Source: an uncultured Eubacteriales bacterium (GTDB lineage Bacteria; Bacillota_A; Clostridia; Christensenellales; Aristaeellaceae). From it: 12,870 nucleotides of DNA. Below the pieces are notes generated by a model that saw only the letters and a list, made by a program, of their open reading frames with translations, did no database searches and was not told where the DNA came from. Positions 12,309 to 12,870 of this stretch are shown piece after piece. The position numbers were made by a program, and so were the translations under genes. Position 1 is the stretch's first letter. Every line of letters begins with the position of its first letter. The stretch is from assembly GCA_902775835.1 (NCBI GenBank), contig CACYNZ010000075.1, forward strand, positions 1-12,870, given 5' to 3'.

Positions 12309-12869
12309 ATGAAATACCAGGGAATGCGGAAGGTGCACGAGGGGCGGTTCATCACCCGATACGATGTGGACTATGTCACGGAGGCGGGAAATCCGAAAAC
12401 CTATGAGATCATCAGCCGGAACCGGGACATGAAAACCCTGGAGGAACTGCAGAACACAACGCCGGATTCCGTGATCCTGATCATGACAGATGCGGACGGG
12501 GAGCGGATTCTCGTGAACCGGGAATACCGTATGGCCATGGCTCAGTGGATCTACAATTTTCCGGCCGGCCTGATCGATCCGGGCGAAACGCCGGAGGAAA
12601 GCGCGCGGCGTGAACTGTGGGAGGAAACCGGACTTACGATTACGCGTATTGATGATGTGCTGGACGGAAGCTACAGCGCCATCGGGTTTTCCAATGAGCG
12701 GAATATCTGTATCTTTGGAAAAGCGGAGGGTACATTCCGCGAAAGCACATCGGATGCGGAGGAAATTGTACCCGGCTGGTATACCAAAGAAGAAATGAAG
12801 CATCTTCTGCGGACGGAATGCTTCGCGGCCAGGACGCAGGCGTACTGCTATGCGTGGGCCAACAGCTGA
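12309..12869 (+). CDS. Nudix hydrolase, ADP-ribose pyrophosphatase type
   Basis: A 186-residue enzyme. The Nudix box spans residues 87-109 and fits the consensus exactly: Gly87, Glu93, then Arg101-Glu102-Leu103, Glu105-Glu106 and Gly108-Leu109, where the glutamates bind magnesium. The preceding EYRMAMAQWIYNFPAGLIDPGE, with its REYR and FPAG elements, is typical of the ADP-ribose pyrophosphatase (NudF-like) group, which splits ADP-ribose to AMP and ribose 5-phosphate. Substrate within the group cannot be fixed from sequence. Length is normal and the C-terminus complete. The ATG at 12309 has GGAGG seven bases upstream; an in-frame ATG 27 bases earlier lacks one. It lies on the opposite strand and far from the ADP-ribosylglycohydrolase at the left end, so joint function is not implied. 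Confidence 0.92.
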   Translation: MKYQGMRKVHEGRFITRYDVDYVTEAGNPKTYEIISRNRDMKTLEELQNTTPDSVILIMTDADGERILVNREYRMAMAQWIYNFPAGLIDPGETPEESARRELWEETGLTITRIDDVLDGSYSAIGFSNERNICIFGKAEGTFRESTSDAEEIVPGWYTKEEMKHLLRTECFAARTQAYCYAWANS

Positions 12870-12870
12870 G

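Noticed and set aside
1..12869. An ADP-ribose theme joining the left-end ADP-ribosylglycohydrolase and the right-end Nudix hydrolase
   Set aside because: They are 12 kb apart on opposite strands with several terminators between them; the Nudix gene looks like an ordinary housekeeping gene.

Overview
The window reads as chromosome of a Bacillota (Firmicutes) bacterium, most likely a gut-type Erysipelotrichia or Clostridia. The grounds are strong AGGAGG-type ribosome binding sites, a UvrX-type Y-family polymerase next to a YolD gene (a Bacillota signature), CUT1 sugar-type permeases without their own ATPase gene, and TTGACA/TATAAT promoters. Base composition is not uniform: roughly 1-3590 is AT-rich, 3640-5300 is intermediate, and the rest is clearly GC-rich. 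This suggests different origins, or an assembly join, near 3590.

Left part (1-3610, all minus strand). Reading leftward, this is a solute-binding-protein fragment that has lost its 5' two thirds, two CUT1 ABC permeases, a nucleoside hydrolase, and the start of an ADP-ribosylglycohydrolase that runs off the window. The genes are tightly coupled and look like an uptake and breakdown unit for a nucleoside- or ADP-ribose-like compound. The truncation has removed the head of the operon and probably its promoter.

Middle (3638-5276, minus strand). A stand-alone AAA ATPase with a C-terminal PD-(D/E)XK-like domain (DUF234 type) has its own terminator. Its promoter lies among two nearly identical 35-bp palindromes exactly 52 bp apart.

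Mutagenesis island (5360-9340). A five-gene minus-strand operon encodes an XRE repressor, an ImmA/IrrE-type metalloprotease, a Y-family translesion polymerase, a YolD protein and an SRAP-family protein, ending in a rho-independent terminator. XRE/ImmA pairs are known elsewhere as repressor/antirepressor-protease switches, so this resembles a LexA-independent, damage-inducible mutasome. The SRAP protein lacks the N-terminal catalytic cysteine and two other active-site residues of the family. The operon promoter overlaps, face to face, a near-perfect plus-strand promoter for a two-gene unit (a small basic protein and a sigma-region-4-like protein). Shared repeat motifs at both -35 boxes and in both leaders look like operators of the XRE protein.

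Right part (10140-12869, plus strand). This holds a VWA-domain protein, a small zinc-ribbon-like ORF that appears frameshifted just after its start, a secreted protein with two SH3-like domains, a short C-terminal gene remnant, and a complete Nudix hydrolase of the ADP-ribose pyrophosphatase type. Several clear rho-independent terminators separate these genes. No tRNA, rRNA, CRISPR array or insertion sequence was seen.
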